The position numbers and the translations under genes were made by a program. Positions 17,740-25,454 of a DNA stretch of 64,000 nt are shown here, piece after piece (position 1 is the first letter of the stretch; every line of letters begins with the position of its first letter). The stretch is from Bin55 sp963664665 (GTDB lineage Bacteria > Pseudomonadota > Gammaproteobacteria > Pseudomonadales > Azotimanducaceae). The stretch covers positions 186,001 to 250,000 of the forward strand of contig CAXXMH010000007.1 in NCBI GenBank assembly GCA_963664665.2, written 5' to 3'. A model generated the notes under the pieces. That model was not told the DNA's origin and did no database searches. It was given only the letters and a program-made list of their open reading frames with translations.

Positions 17740-18747
17740 TTAATTGGAAATTGTGGATTCGACATCTGGTTGTTGTTGCGAAGCCATCAGTTCTCCAATC
17801 ACAGCAAGCATGTTTTCTTTACGAAAAAGTAATCTATATGCACCGTCTACGAGTGGCATATATACGTCCAATTCTTCTTTCTTTTGATACACGACTTTAA
17901 GCGTATTTACGCCTTCCGCCAGCTTACCCAATTTGTCCTGGGCTTCGTCCAAGGTCAACCCTTGAGCGAGCTGGGATCCGAGCTGAAAGTTACGCGAATG
18001 CGGGGAAGTACAAGTAGCGATCAAGTCCCCGACTCCGGAGAGTCCTAAGAATGTCATTGCATTAGCACCCATCGATTGTGCGAAACGGTTCATTTCCGCG
18101 AGACTTCTAGTCATCACCATCGCTAGTGCATTCTGACCCACCTGCAGCGTGGTCGCCATCCCGCAAATGATTGCATAGATATTCTTCAATGCACCACCGA
18201 GCTCAACTCCATCTACGTCCGAACTACCGTAAATACGAAATCGAGAACTTTGTAGGTGTTCTTGAACGACCGTGACGAGTTTTTCGTCCTCACTTGCGAT
18301 CACGGTACCTGCAAATTGACCTGCGGCAATCTCCTCGGCCAAATTTGGACCACTCAATACGCCGACAACCGCATGCTCAATCTCGTCTTTCACGATCTGA
18401 CTCATAAGTTGAAAGGGCGTTGCTTCCACACCTTTGGTACCGCTAACAACATACGCACCAGGAGTAACGTATTCAGACATCGCTTGTGCGACTTCTCGGA
18501 ATGATTCACTCGGTACCGTAACGAAAAGCAGCTCACTGGTCGAAGCTGCCAGATCGAGGTCCGACGTGGGCTGTACGCTATCGACAAGCTTGTGACCTGG
18601 TAGATAACGTCGATTCTCACGCTCCTGTAGCATGTCTTGCAACTGTTGCTCATCGCGCAGCCACAGATAAGTCTCACAACCGTTGCGAGCCAGGATGTTC
18701 GCGATCACGGTACCAAAATTGCCGGCACCGATCACAGCGGTTCTCAA
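17740..18747 (-). CDS. gpsA: NAD(P)-dependent glycerol-3-phosphate dehydrogenase
   Basis: 335 residues. It reduces dihydroxyacetone phosphate to sn-glycerol-3-phosphate for phospholipid synthesis. VIGAGNFGTVIANILA is the Rossmann motif, VSGTKGVE carries the catalytic-region Lys, GGALKNIYAIICGM is the G3PDH signature, and FLGLSGVGDLIATCTSPHSRN is characteristic. The start is a TTG at 18747 overlapping the htpG stop (TTGA). The C-terminus ends in a short Gln- and Ser-rich tail. Confidence 0.96.
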   Translation of the reverse strand: MRTAVIGAGNFGTVIANILARNGCETYLWLRDEQQLQDMLQERENRRYLPGHKLVDSVQPTSDLDLAASTSELLFVTVPSESFREVAQAMSEYVTPGAYVVSGTKGVEATPFQLMSQIVKDEIEHAVVGVLSGPNLAEEIAAGQFAGTVIASEDEKLVTVVQEHLQSSRFRIYGSSDVDGVELGGALKNIYAIICGMATTLQVGQNALAMVMTRSLAEMNRFAQSMGANAMTFLGLSGVGDLIATCTSPHSRNFQLGSQLAQGLTLDEAQDKLGKLAEGVNTLKVVYQKKEELDVYMPLVDGAYRLLFRKENMLAVIGELMASQQQPDVESTISN

Positions 18748-20618
18748 GCGCGGTTCTCCAACAGTTCTGCCAAAATGCCGTTGACGCGTCTCACATACAC
18801 GGCGGTGTCAACGTCCAATGAACCATACGAGAGACGCGCTTGATCAAGCAATGTTCGTGTAAGGTCCTCGAATTTGGTATCGTCCTCAAGCTCCTTCAGT
18901 CGCTGTACTAACGGGTGTGCCAAATTGAGTTCGAGCTTGAGTTTCTCTTCACCTAGAAACTGTTGGGTGTCTTTCAACATATTGCGGACACCCCGACTAA
19001 TCCACGGTCGTTCGCGAACAAGACACGAGGCCGATTCGTGCAGGCGTTGCGAAGCCGCGACATCCGAGAGCGACTCATCCTTCAGCAGATCTTTGACGCG
19101 AGTTAGCAATTTCTCGTCATCTTCATCCGATTCAGCCTCAGCATCGTTCTCCGCATCTGCTTTCGAAGGTAGTTCCACGTCCGAAAGTGAGATGTCTTTG
19201 AATGCGTGGTCGTCAAAGTCTTTGAATCGTTCGACGACATACGAGTCGAAATCGTCACTCAGTAGGAGGACTTCGATCCCTACTTCTGTGTAGTGTTCGA
19301 GAAGTGGATTGTTACGCAAGCTCGATGCTGATTCGCCGACGAGATAGTAAATCTCCTTCTGGTCGTCGGCAGCTCGTTCCACGTATTCCTCTAGCCCGAT
19401 CGTCTGTTCCGAACCTTCACTGTGCGTCGACGCGAATCGCATCAGTTTGTAATAGCTTTCGTCGTAAGGCTGATCCCAATCGTAGGCTACCTTCATCTGG
19501 TGACCAAACTCCTGCCAAAACGCGTTGTAACTGTCCGCGTCCTTCTTAGCATGGCTCAACAGACTATCGACGACCCGCTTAACCACAGCATTCCGAACCG
19601 TACGAATCTGATCATTCTCTTGAATCGTTTCACGTGACATGTTCAAAGGCAAGTCACGAATGTCGACGACGCCTTTCACAAAATTGAGATTGTCCGGGAG
19701 AAACAGATCCAGTTGATCTGTGATGAAAACGCGCTGCGCATACAACTTCAAGCCATGACTCTTCTCAGTCATCGCAAACATGAACGGTGCTTTGCTAGGA
19801 ACGTAAATCAGGCTCGTGTAATCGACCTTGCCTTCGATCTTGTTGTGAACCCACAACAATGGATCCTGAAAATCGTGTGAAACACTCTTGTAGAACTCTT
19901 TGTATTCGTCGTCGCTAATTGCGTTCTTTGGTCGACTCCAGAGTGCCGTCGCAGTGTTAAGTTGCTTCGGTTCGGAGTCTTCCCCAGCAACGTCTACGAT
20001 CCACACGGGGACATCAACGTGATCACTATATTGCTTCACGATATCGCGTAATCTGAACTCGTCGGTAAACTCCCCGGCGTCCTCTTTCAGTATCAACTCG
20101 ATCGTGGTACCGCGCGCATGCTCGTCGACATCTTCAACCGTGAAATCCGCCTCGCCTGACGATATCCATTTCGCGGCTTCAGTCGTACCTGCCTTTCGGC
20201 TCGTCACGTTGATCTGGTCCGCTACCAAAAACGCGCTGTAAAAGCCAACCCCGAATTGACCGATGAGCTGAGACGCTTCCTGTTGATCATCATCGAGAAG
20301 TTCGAAAAACTGCTCCGTTCCTGATTTAGCAATGGTGCCAAGATTCTCAATCAGTTCGTCTCTGGACATACCGATGCCATTGTCCTCGATCGTTAGCGCA
20401 TTGCATTCCGTATCGAACTTGATATGGATGCCCAGATCGCCGTCCGCATCTAGAAGCGTCGCATCCGAGAGCGACTCAAATCGTAATTTGTCGATCGCAT
20501 CAGCTGCATTTGAAGTCAATTCACGTAAGAACACCTCCCTGTTGGAATACAAGGAGTTGATCATCAATTTCAGAAGTTTCTGGGCTTCGGTTTGAAATGA
20601 ATGAGTTTCTGTCGTCAC
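18744..20618 (-). CDS. htpG: molecular chaperone HtpG (Hsp90)
   Basis: 624 residues, standard for bacterial Hsp90. The N-terminal GHKL ATPase shows YSNREVFLRELTSNAADAID, LTIEDNGIGMSRDELIENLG and IGQFGVGFYSAFLVAD; the middle domain has the catalytic-Arg region NMSRETIQEN. A charged linker (EDDEKLL) precedes the dimerisation domain. The start is a GTG at 20618. The gene follows sucD after 80 bp with a hairpin in between and overlaps gpsA by 4 bp. Cytoplasmic client-folding chaperone working with DnaK. Confidence 0.97.
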   Translation of the reverse strand: MTTETHSFQTEAQKLLKLMINSLYSNREVFLRELTSNAADAIDKLRFESLSDATLLDADGDLGIHIKFDTECNALTIEDNGIGMSRDELIENLGTIAKSGTEQFFELLDDDQQEASQLIGQFGVGFYSAFLVADQINVTSRKAGTTEAAKWISSGEADFTVEDVDEHARGTTIELILKEDAGEFTDEFRLRDIVKQYSDHVDVPVWIVDVAGEDSEPKQLNTATALWSRPKNAISDDEYKEFYKSVSHDFQDPLLWVHNKIEGKVDYTSLIYVPSKAPFMFAMTEKSHGLKLYAQRVFITDQLDLFLPDNLNFVKGVVDIRDLPLNMSRETIQENDQIRTVRNAVVKRVVDSLLSHAKKDADSYNAFWQEFGHQMKVAYDWDQPYDESYYKLMRFASTHSEGSEQTIGLEEYVERAADDQKEIYYLVGESASSLRNNPLLEHYTEVGIEVLLLSDDFDSYVVERFKDFDDHAFKDISLSDVELPSKADAENDAEAESDEDDEKLLTRVKDLLKDESLSDVAASQRLHESASCLVRERPWISRGVRNMLKDTQQFLGEEKLKLELNLAHPLVQRLKELEDDTKFEDLTRTLLDQARLSYGSLDVDTAVYVRRVNGILAELLENRA

Positions 20619-20660
20619 GATAGTAGGTACGTCCGTTGAAGGAGAGTGTTGAAGAGTTCT

Positions 20661-20687
20661 GCGCGATCAACGAGGTTTTGATCACGC
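20661..20687 (-). other. hairpin between sucD and htpG
   Basis: Arms GCGCGATCAA (20661-20670) and TTGATCACGC (20678-20687) pair over ten positions with one mismatch around a 7-nt loop. It lies downstream of sucD and before htpG on the minus strand. No T-run follows, so it may be a weak terminator or a transcript-end stabiliser rather than a classical intrinsic terminator. Confidence 0.4.
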
Positions 20688-20698
20688 GGGAATTTTGG

Positions 20699-21577
20699 CT
20701 AGCTTGACGAAAGGTTCAAGTCTTTGAGTAGCTCGCCAATTTCGGCCAGATTGTTGACGGTTTGTGCGCCCGCCTCGCGCAACGCAGCGAATTTTTCTTC
20801 GGCAGTGCCTTTGCCGCCGGCGATTATCGCCCCAGCATGCCCCATCCGCTTACCCTTCGGTGCGGTAACGCCTGCAATGTATGCGACAACCGGCTTTGTT
20901 ACGTGATCCGCAATGAATTCGGCGGCTTCTTCTTCCGCCGAACCGCCAATCTCGCCGACCATCACGATCGCTTTGGTTGCAGGATCATCCTGGAATAGCT
21001 GCAAAACGTCGATGAAGTGAGTGCCTGGTAGCGGGTCGCCGCCAATGCCAACGCATGTCGACTGTCCAAGTCCTATATCTGTCGTTTGTTTGACTGCTTC
21101 ATAAGTCAATGTTCCGGAACGCGAGACCACACCCACCACACCAGGTAAGTGAATCTCGCCCGGCATGATGCCGATCTTGCATTCTCCCGGCGTGATAACA
21201 CCTGGACAATTCGGACCAATGATTCGCGTTGGCGTGCCGTTGAGATGATGTTTTACGCGAAGCATGTCTAAGGTCGGAATGCCCTCGGTAATGCATACGA
21301 TCAATTCAATCCCAGCGTCTACGGCTTCCAGTATCGAGTCGTAGCAGAATCGAGCAGGAACATATATGACCGAAGCAGTAGCACCGGTTGCTGCTACCGC
21401 GTCGACAACCGTATCGAAGACAGGTAGCCCGAGATGTTCTGAGCCGCCTTTACCTGGCGTTACGCCACCGACCATTTGGGTGCCGTACGCAATCGCTTGC
21501 TCGGTATGAAGCGTTCCTTGTGAACCCGTGATACCTTGGCAAATGACCTTGGTTTGCTTATCTACGAGAACACTCAT
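20699..21577 (-). CDS. sucD: succinyl-CoA synthetase, alpha subunit
   Basis: 292 residues. With SucC it converts succinyl-CoA to succinate with substrate-level phosphorylation. The CoA-binding motif is GITGSQGTLHTEQAIAYGT, the phospho-His region is MGHAGAIIAGGKGTAEEK near residue 247, and GPNCPGVITPGECKIGIMPG lies mid-protein. The ATG at 21577 overlaps the sucC stop by 4 bp. It is the last gene of the suc operon. Confidence 0.97.
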   Translation of the reverse strand: MSVLVDKQTKVICQGITGSQGTLHTEQAIAYGTQMVGGVTPGKGGSEHLGLPVFDTVVDAVAATGATASVIYVPARFCYDSILEAVDAGIELIVCITEGIPTLDMLRVKHHLNGTPTRIIGPNCPGVITPGECKIGIMPGEIHLPGVVGVVSRSGTLTYEAVKQTTDIGLGQSTCVGIGGDPLPGTHFIDVLQLFQDDPATKAIVMVGEIGGSAEEEAAEFIADHVTKPVVAYIAGVTAPKGKRMGHAGAIIAGGKGTAEEKFAALREAGAQTVNNLAEIGELLKDLNLSSS

Positions 21578-22749
21578 GCTGCCGCCATCACTTTGGTCGC
21601 CGCGACTGCCTTCTCAGCTGCTTCAGGGAGTGTCGCCGCCGCAATGATGTTGAGTCCGCTCTCTGCAAGTATTCGGGAGCCTTCCTCTGCACTGTTGCCG
21701 TCGAATCGCACGATGACAGGGACTTCAACCCCAACTTCCTGAACCGCTCGCACGATGCCGTCAGCGATATCCGCACACGAGACAATACCGCCGAAGATGT
21801 TGATCAGTACGGCCTTCACCTCTGGATCCGCCAAGATAATCTTGAATGCTTGGGATACTGATTCAACCGTCACGCCACCGCCTACATCGAGAAAATTCGC
21901 CGGCATCCCGCCGCGCAATTTCACTAGGTCCATGGTGCCCATCGCCAACCCAGCACCGTTGACCATACAACCGATATTGCCGTCAAGCGCAACGTAATTG
22001 AGGTCAAACTCCGCAGCTTGAGCTTCTCGTTCGTCGTCCTGGCTGGGATCGTTCAGCGCAGCCAACTTTGGATGGCGGAATAGCGCATTGCTATCGATGT
22101 TTACCTTCGCATCTAAACAATGGATGTTCCCATCTGTCGTGATTACGAGTGGATTGATCTCCACTAACGAACAATCCAGTTCCTCGAACATCCGACAGAG
22201 ATTCATGAATAACTGTGTAAATTGAGCAATCTGAGGTCCTGCCATGCCCAATCGAAAAGCAAGTTCACGACCTTGATACTCTTGTGGACCAAGACCTGAA
22301 TCGATTGACGCACGAAATATCTTCTCTGGAGTCTCTGCTGCGACTTTCTCTATTTCCACGCCACCTTCAGCAGAGGCCATCACGACAACACGCGCCGTCG
22401 AGCGATCAATCACCACGCCAAGGTACAACTCAGTGTCGATATCTGTAATCTCTTCGACGTAGAGCAGAGAAACCGGCTGCCCGTCTTCAGCCGTTTGAAC
22501 AGTATGAATTCGATTCCCAAGCCAATGATCGGCAAACGCGCGGATTTCTTCTTCACTCGAAACCAGCTTTACACCACCTGCTTTACCGCGTCCACCCGCA
22601 TGTACCTGAACCTTGATGACACATTGGTCCCCACCGAATTCTGCTGCGGCGGCAACCGCTTCGTCGGAGGACCGTACGACACGTCCAGTTGAGACTGGCA
22701 GTCCATATTTCGCGAACAGTTCTTTACTTTGGTATTCGTGTAGATTCAT
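21574..22749 (-). CDS. sucC: succinyl-CoA synthetase, beta subunit
   Basis: 391 residues. An ATP-grasp N-terminal domain (MNLHEYQSKELFAKYGLPV, VKVQVHAGGRGKAGGVKLV) is followed by the C-terminal CoA-ligase-like domain with LINIFGGIVSCADIADGIV. It binds the nucleotide and contacts SucD. The start is ATG, 37 nt after lpdA. Its end overlaps sucD. Confidence 0.97.
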   Translation of the reverse strand: MNLHEYQSKELFAKYGLPVSTGRVVRSSDEAVAAAAEFGGDQCVIKVQVHAGGRGKAGGVKLVSSEEEIRAFADHWLGNRIHTVQTAEDGQPVSLLYVEEITDIDTELYLGVVIDRSTARVVVMASAEGGVEIEKVAAETPEKIFRASIDSGLGPQEYQGRELAFRLGMAGPQIAQFTQLFMNLCRMFEELDCSLVEINPLVITTDGNIHCLDAKVNIDSNALFRHPKLAALNDPSQDDEREAQAAEFDLNYVALDGNIGCMVNGAGLAMGTMDLVKLRGGMPANFLDVGGGVTVESVSQAFKIILADPEVKAVLINIFGGIVSCADIADGIVRAVQEVGVEVPVIVRFDGNSAEEGSRILAESGLNIIAAATLPEAAEKAVAATKVMAAA

Positions 22750-22785
22750 ATGGGCGGCTGTTTAAGTGAGAACCGAGGTTTGAGG

Positions 22786-24222
22786 CTATTTTCCTTTCCG
22801 ACGGTTGACTGTATGAATGGCGTGTCCAGCAACACCTAACGCAGCTTCATGCACGGCTTCGGAAAGCGTTGGGTGCGCGAACATGATCAGTCCTAGATCT
22901 TCCGCCGTCGCGCCAAACTCCATCGCGATCACGGCTTGTGCTATCAACTCTGACGCTTGCGGTCCGAATATGTGAACGCCAAGGATTCGGTCTGAATCCG
23001 CGTCCGACACGACCTTAACGATGCCTTCCGCATCCGCACCGGCGAGTGCTCGGCCGTTTGCTGCGAATGAAAACGTACCCGCTTTGTAGTTTGCGCCGGT
23101 ATCACGCAACTCTTGCTCGGTCTGTCCAACCCATGCGATTTCAGGATGTGTGTAGATGACCGATGGAACGCAATCGTAGTTGACCGCAGGTTTGGATCCG
23201 GCGATTCGTTCAGCGACCATGATGCCTTCTTCCATGCCTTTGTGTGCGAGCATTGGACCGCGTACAGCGTCACCAACCGCGTATACGTCTGACGCGTCTG
23301 TCTCACACTGCTCATTCACGAATATGAAACCTCGTTCATCGAGTTTCACCGGACTATCGTCGCTCAGCAGCTGATCCGAGTAGGGGGCACGCCCTACCGC
23401 CACGATAAGCTTGTCACACTCGAGGGTCTGTTCTTCATCATTTACGAGATACGTCACCGTTACACCGTCGCCGTGGTTCTCGCTGCTCAGTACCCGCGTT
23501 CCTAATCGGATGTCCAGACCTTGTCCCGAAAAGGCGCGTAACGCATCTCGAGCAATCCGTTCGTCTGCACTCGGGAGGAACTTCTCAAGCGCTTCTAGGA
23601 CAACCACTTCGGAGCCAAAGCGAGCCCACACGCTCCCAAGTTCCAAGCCAATAATGCCTGCACCTATGACGCCAAGACGTTTAGGAACTTCCGTAAAAGA
23701 CAGTGCACCGGTCGAATCTACGATGCGATCATCGTCTACGGGAGCGGCACCGATTCGCATCGGTTCAGATCCAGTCGCAAGGATGACATGCTTTGCGTTG
23801 AGTATCTCTTCAGATCCGTCATCTTTGGTGACTTTGACGTCAGAACCAGGCAACAGAGACCCCACTCCATGATAAGCCGTGACACCGTTACCGCTGAACA
23901 ACATCCCTACTCCGCCGGTCAGCTTCGCAACAACCTGTTCCTTGTGCGCAAGCACCCCTCCCAAGTCAAGTTCAACGTTTGCGACCTTCAAGCCCAACGC
24001 TTCGTAATGATTCGTAGCCTCATAGCGGTGCGAGACGTCAAGGAGGGTTTTCGAAGGGATACATCCAACATTGAGGCATGTTCCACCCAAAGACGGCTTT
24101 CCGTCTGCGTTCAGAGTCTTGTCAACACACGCGACGCTCATACCAAGCTGTGCAGCACGTATCGCGGCGTGGTAACCCGCGGGTCCGGCGCCGATCACGA
24201 CGACATCGTAGGAATTACTCAC
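22786..24222 (-). CDS. lpdA: dihydrolipoyl dehydrogenase (E3)
   Basis: 478 residues. A FAD flavoprotein that reoxidises dihydrolipoamide of SucB. FAD-binding VVVIGAGPAGYHAAIRAAQ, redox disulfide GGTCLNVGCIPSKTLL (Cys about 49 and 54), NAD-binding VIGAGIIGLELGSVWARFG and the C-terminal HAHPTLSE-like region (MFAHPTLSEAVHEAAL) with the catalytic His-Glu are all present. Placement between sucB and sucC suggests it is dedicated to the 2-oxoglutarate dehydrogenase complex. Confidence 0.96.
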   Translation of the reverse strand: MSNSYDVVVIGAGPAGYHAAIRAAQLGMSVACVDKTLNADGKPSLGGTCLNVGCIPSKTLLDVSHRYEATNHYEALGLKVANVELDLGGVLAHKEQVVAKLTGGVGMLFSGNGVTAYHGVGSLLPGSDVKVTKDDGSEEILNAKHVILATGSEPMRIGAAPVDDDRIVDSTGALSFTEVPKRLGVIGAGIIGLELGSVWARFGSEVVVLEALEKFLPSADERIARDALRAFSGQGLDIRLGTRVLSSENHGDGVTVTYLVNDEEQTLECDKLIVAVGRAPYSDQLLSDDSPVKLDERGFIFVNEQCETDASDVYAVGDAVRGPMLAHKGMEEGIMVAERIAGSKPAVNYDCVPSVIYTHPEIAWVGQTEQELRDTGANYKAGTFSFAANGRALAGADAEGIVKVVSDADSDRILGVHIFGPQASELIAQAVIAMEFGATAEDLGLIMFAHPTLSEAVHEAALGVAGHAIHTVNRRKGK

Positions 24223-24237
24223 TCTATATAACCTATG

Positions 24238-25452
24238 TCAAAGCTCAAGGAGAATACGCGCGGGATCTTCAATCATTCCTTTGATCGTGACCAAGAACTG
24301 TACCGCTTCCTGGCCGTCAATAAGACGATGGTCGTAGGAGAGCGCTAGGTACATCATCGGTCGCACCACGATCTCACCGTCCTCCACCACCGGACGGTCC
24401 TGAATTTTGTGCATCCCCAATATCGCGGTCTGCGGTGGATTCAGAATCGGTGTCGACATCAACGAACCAAAAACACCGCCATTGGAGATGGTGAACGTAC
24501 CGCCGGTCATTTCATCGATCGATAGCTTATTTTCTCGCGCCTTCGCGCTGTATTCCGTAATCTGATCTTCAATTTGATGTAATCCCAATGCATCAGCGTC
24601 GCGTACGATCGGAACTACTAGACCACGTTCCGTACTCACCGCCACACCAATGTCGTAATAACCGTGATACACCACATCGTCAGCGTCAAGCGACGCATTC
24701 ACGGCGGGGAAGCGCTTTAAGGCTTCCACGGCAGCGCGTACAAAAAAGCTCATAAAGCCAAGCCGCGTACCGTTGTGACGCGCTACGAATTCGTCTTGAT
24801 ACTGACGACGCATTCGCATGATCGGATCCATGTTCGCTTCGTTAAACGTCGTCAACATCGCGGCCGTCTGCTGCACTTCGACCAAACGTTTCGCGATGGT
24901 TGCGCGCAATCTCGTCATCGGTACGCGACGCTCAACCCGAGCGTTTGAATCCAGTGCAGACGGCGGGCCTAGTCCGTCGCTGGTCGCCTCGTCCGGCTGT
25001 GCTGATGTCTCTTCCGCTGCCGGCTTGACTCTAATTTCGTCGATTGTCCTTGCGACATCGTCCTTCGTGACCATGCCCGAACGACCGGTGCCGTTAATGG
25101 TGGATAGGTCGAGATCATGTTCTGACGCGAGCTTACGAGCAGCGGGAGATGCCGCGACCTCAGCTGGTTCATCATCACTTTCCGCTTCAGCATTCACGGT
25201 TTCACTCGTAGGTGCGAAGGCAGACTCGTCGATCGAACAAAGGACCTCCTCACTTTCGACGGTATCGCCTTCGAGCTTGAGAATCTGTTCGATCACACCG
25301 GCGACCTGAGCAACGATTTCGATCGTGGTCTTCTCAGTTTCTACATCGGCAAGCAAGTCATCACGCTCGACGTGATCGCCTTCATTCTTGTACCACTTTG
25401 TCAATTCACCTTCAGAGATCGACTCTGGAAAGGTTGGTGCTTTTACTTCCAT
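24238..25452 (-). CDS. sucB: dihydrolipoyllysine-residue succinyltransferase (E2)
   Basis: 404 residues. One N-terminal lipoyl domain (about 1-75, lipoyl Lys in DVETEKTTIEI), a charged linker, a peripheral subunit-binding domain (ARKLASEHDLDLSTINGTG), and a C-terminal catalytic domain ending YDHRLIDGQEAVQFL with the active-site His-Asp. It transfers succinyl groups to CoA and forms the cubic core of the complex. It lies 2 nt downstream of sucA. Confidence 0.96.
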   Translation of the reverse strand: MEVKAPTFPESISEGELTKWYKNEGDHVERDDLLADVETEKTTIEIVAQVAGVIEQILKLEGDTVESEEVLCSIDESAFAPTSETVNAEAESDDEPAEVAASPAARKLASEHDLDLSTINGTGRSGMVTKDDVARTIDEIRVKPAAEETSAQPDEATSDGLGPPSALDSNARVERRVPMTRLRATIAKRLVEVQQTAAMLTTFNEANMDPIMRMRRQYQDEFVARHNGTRLGFMSFFVRAAVEALKRFPAVNASLDADDVVYHGYYDIGVAVSTERGLVVPIVRDADALGLHQIEDQITEYSAKARENKLSIDEMTGGTFTISNGGVFGSLMSTPILNPPQTAILGMHKIQDRPVVEDGEIVVRPMMYLALSYDHRLIDGQEAVQFLVTIKGMIEDPARILLEL

Positions 25453-25454
25453 GT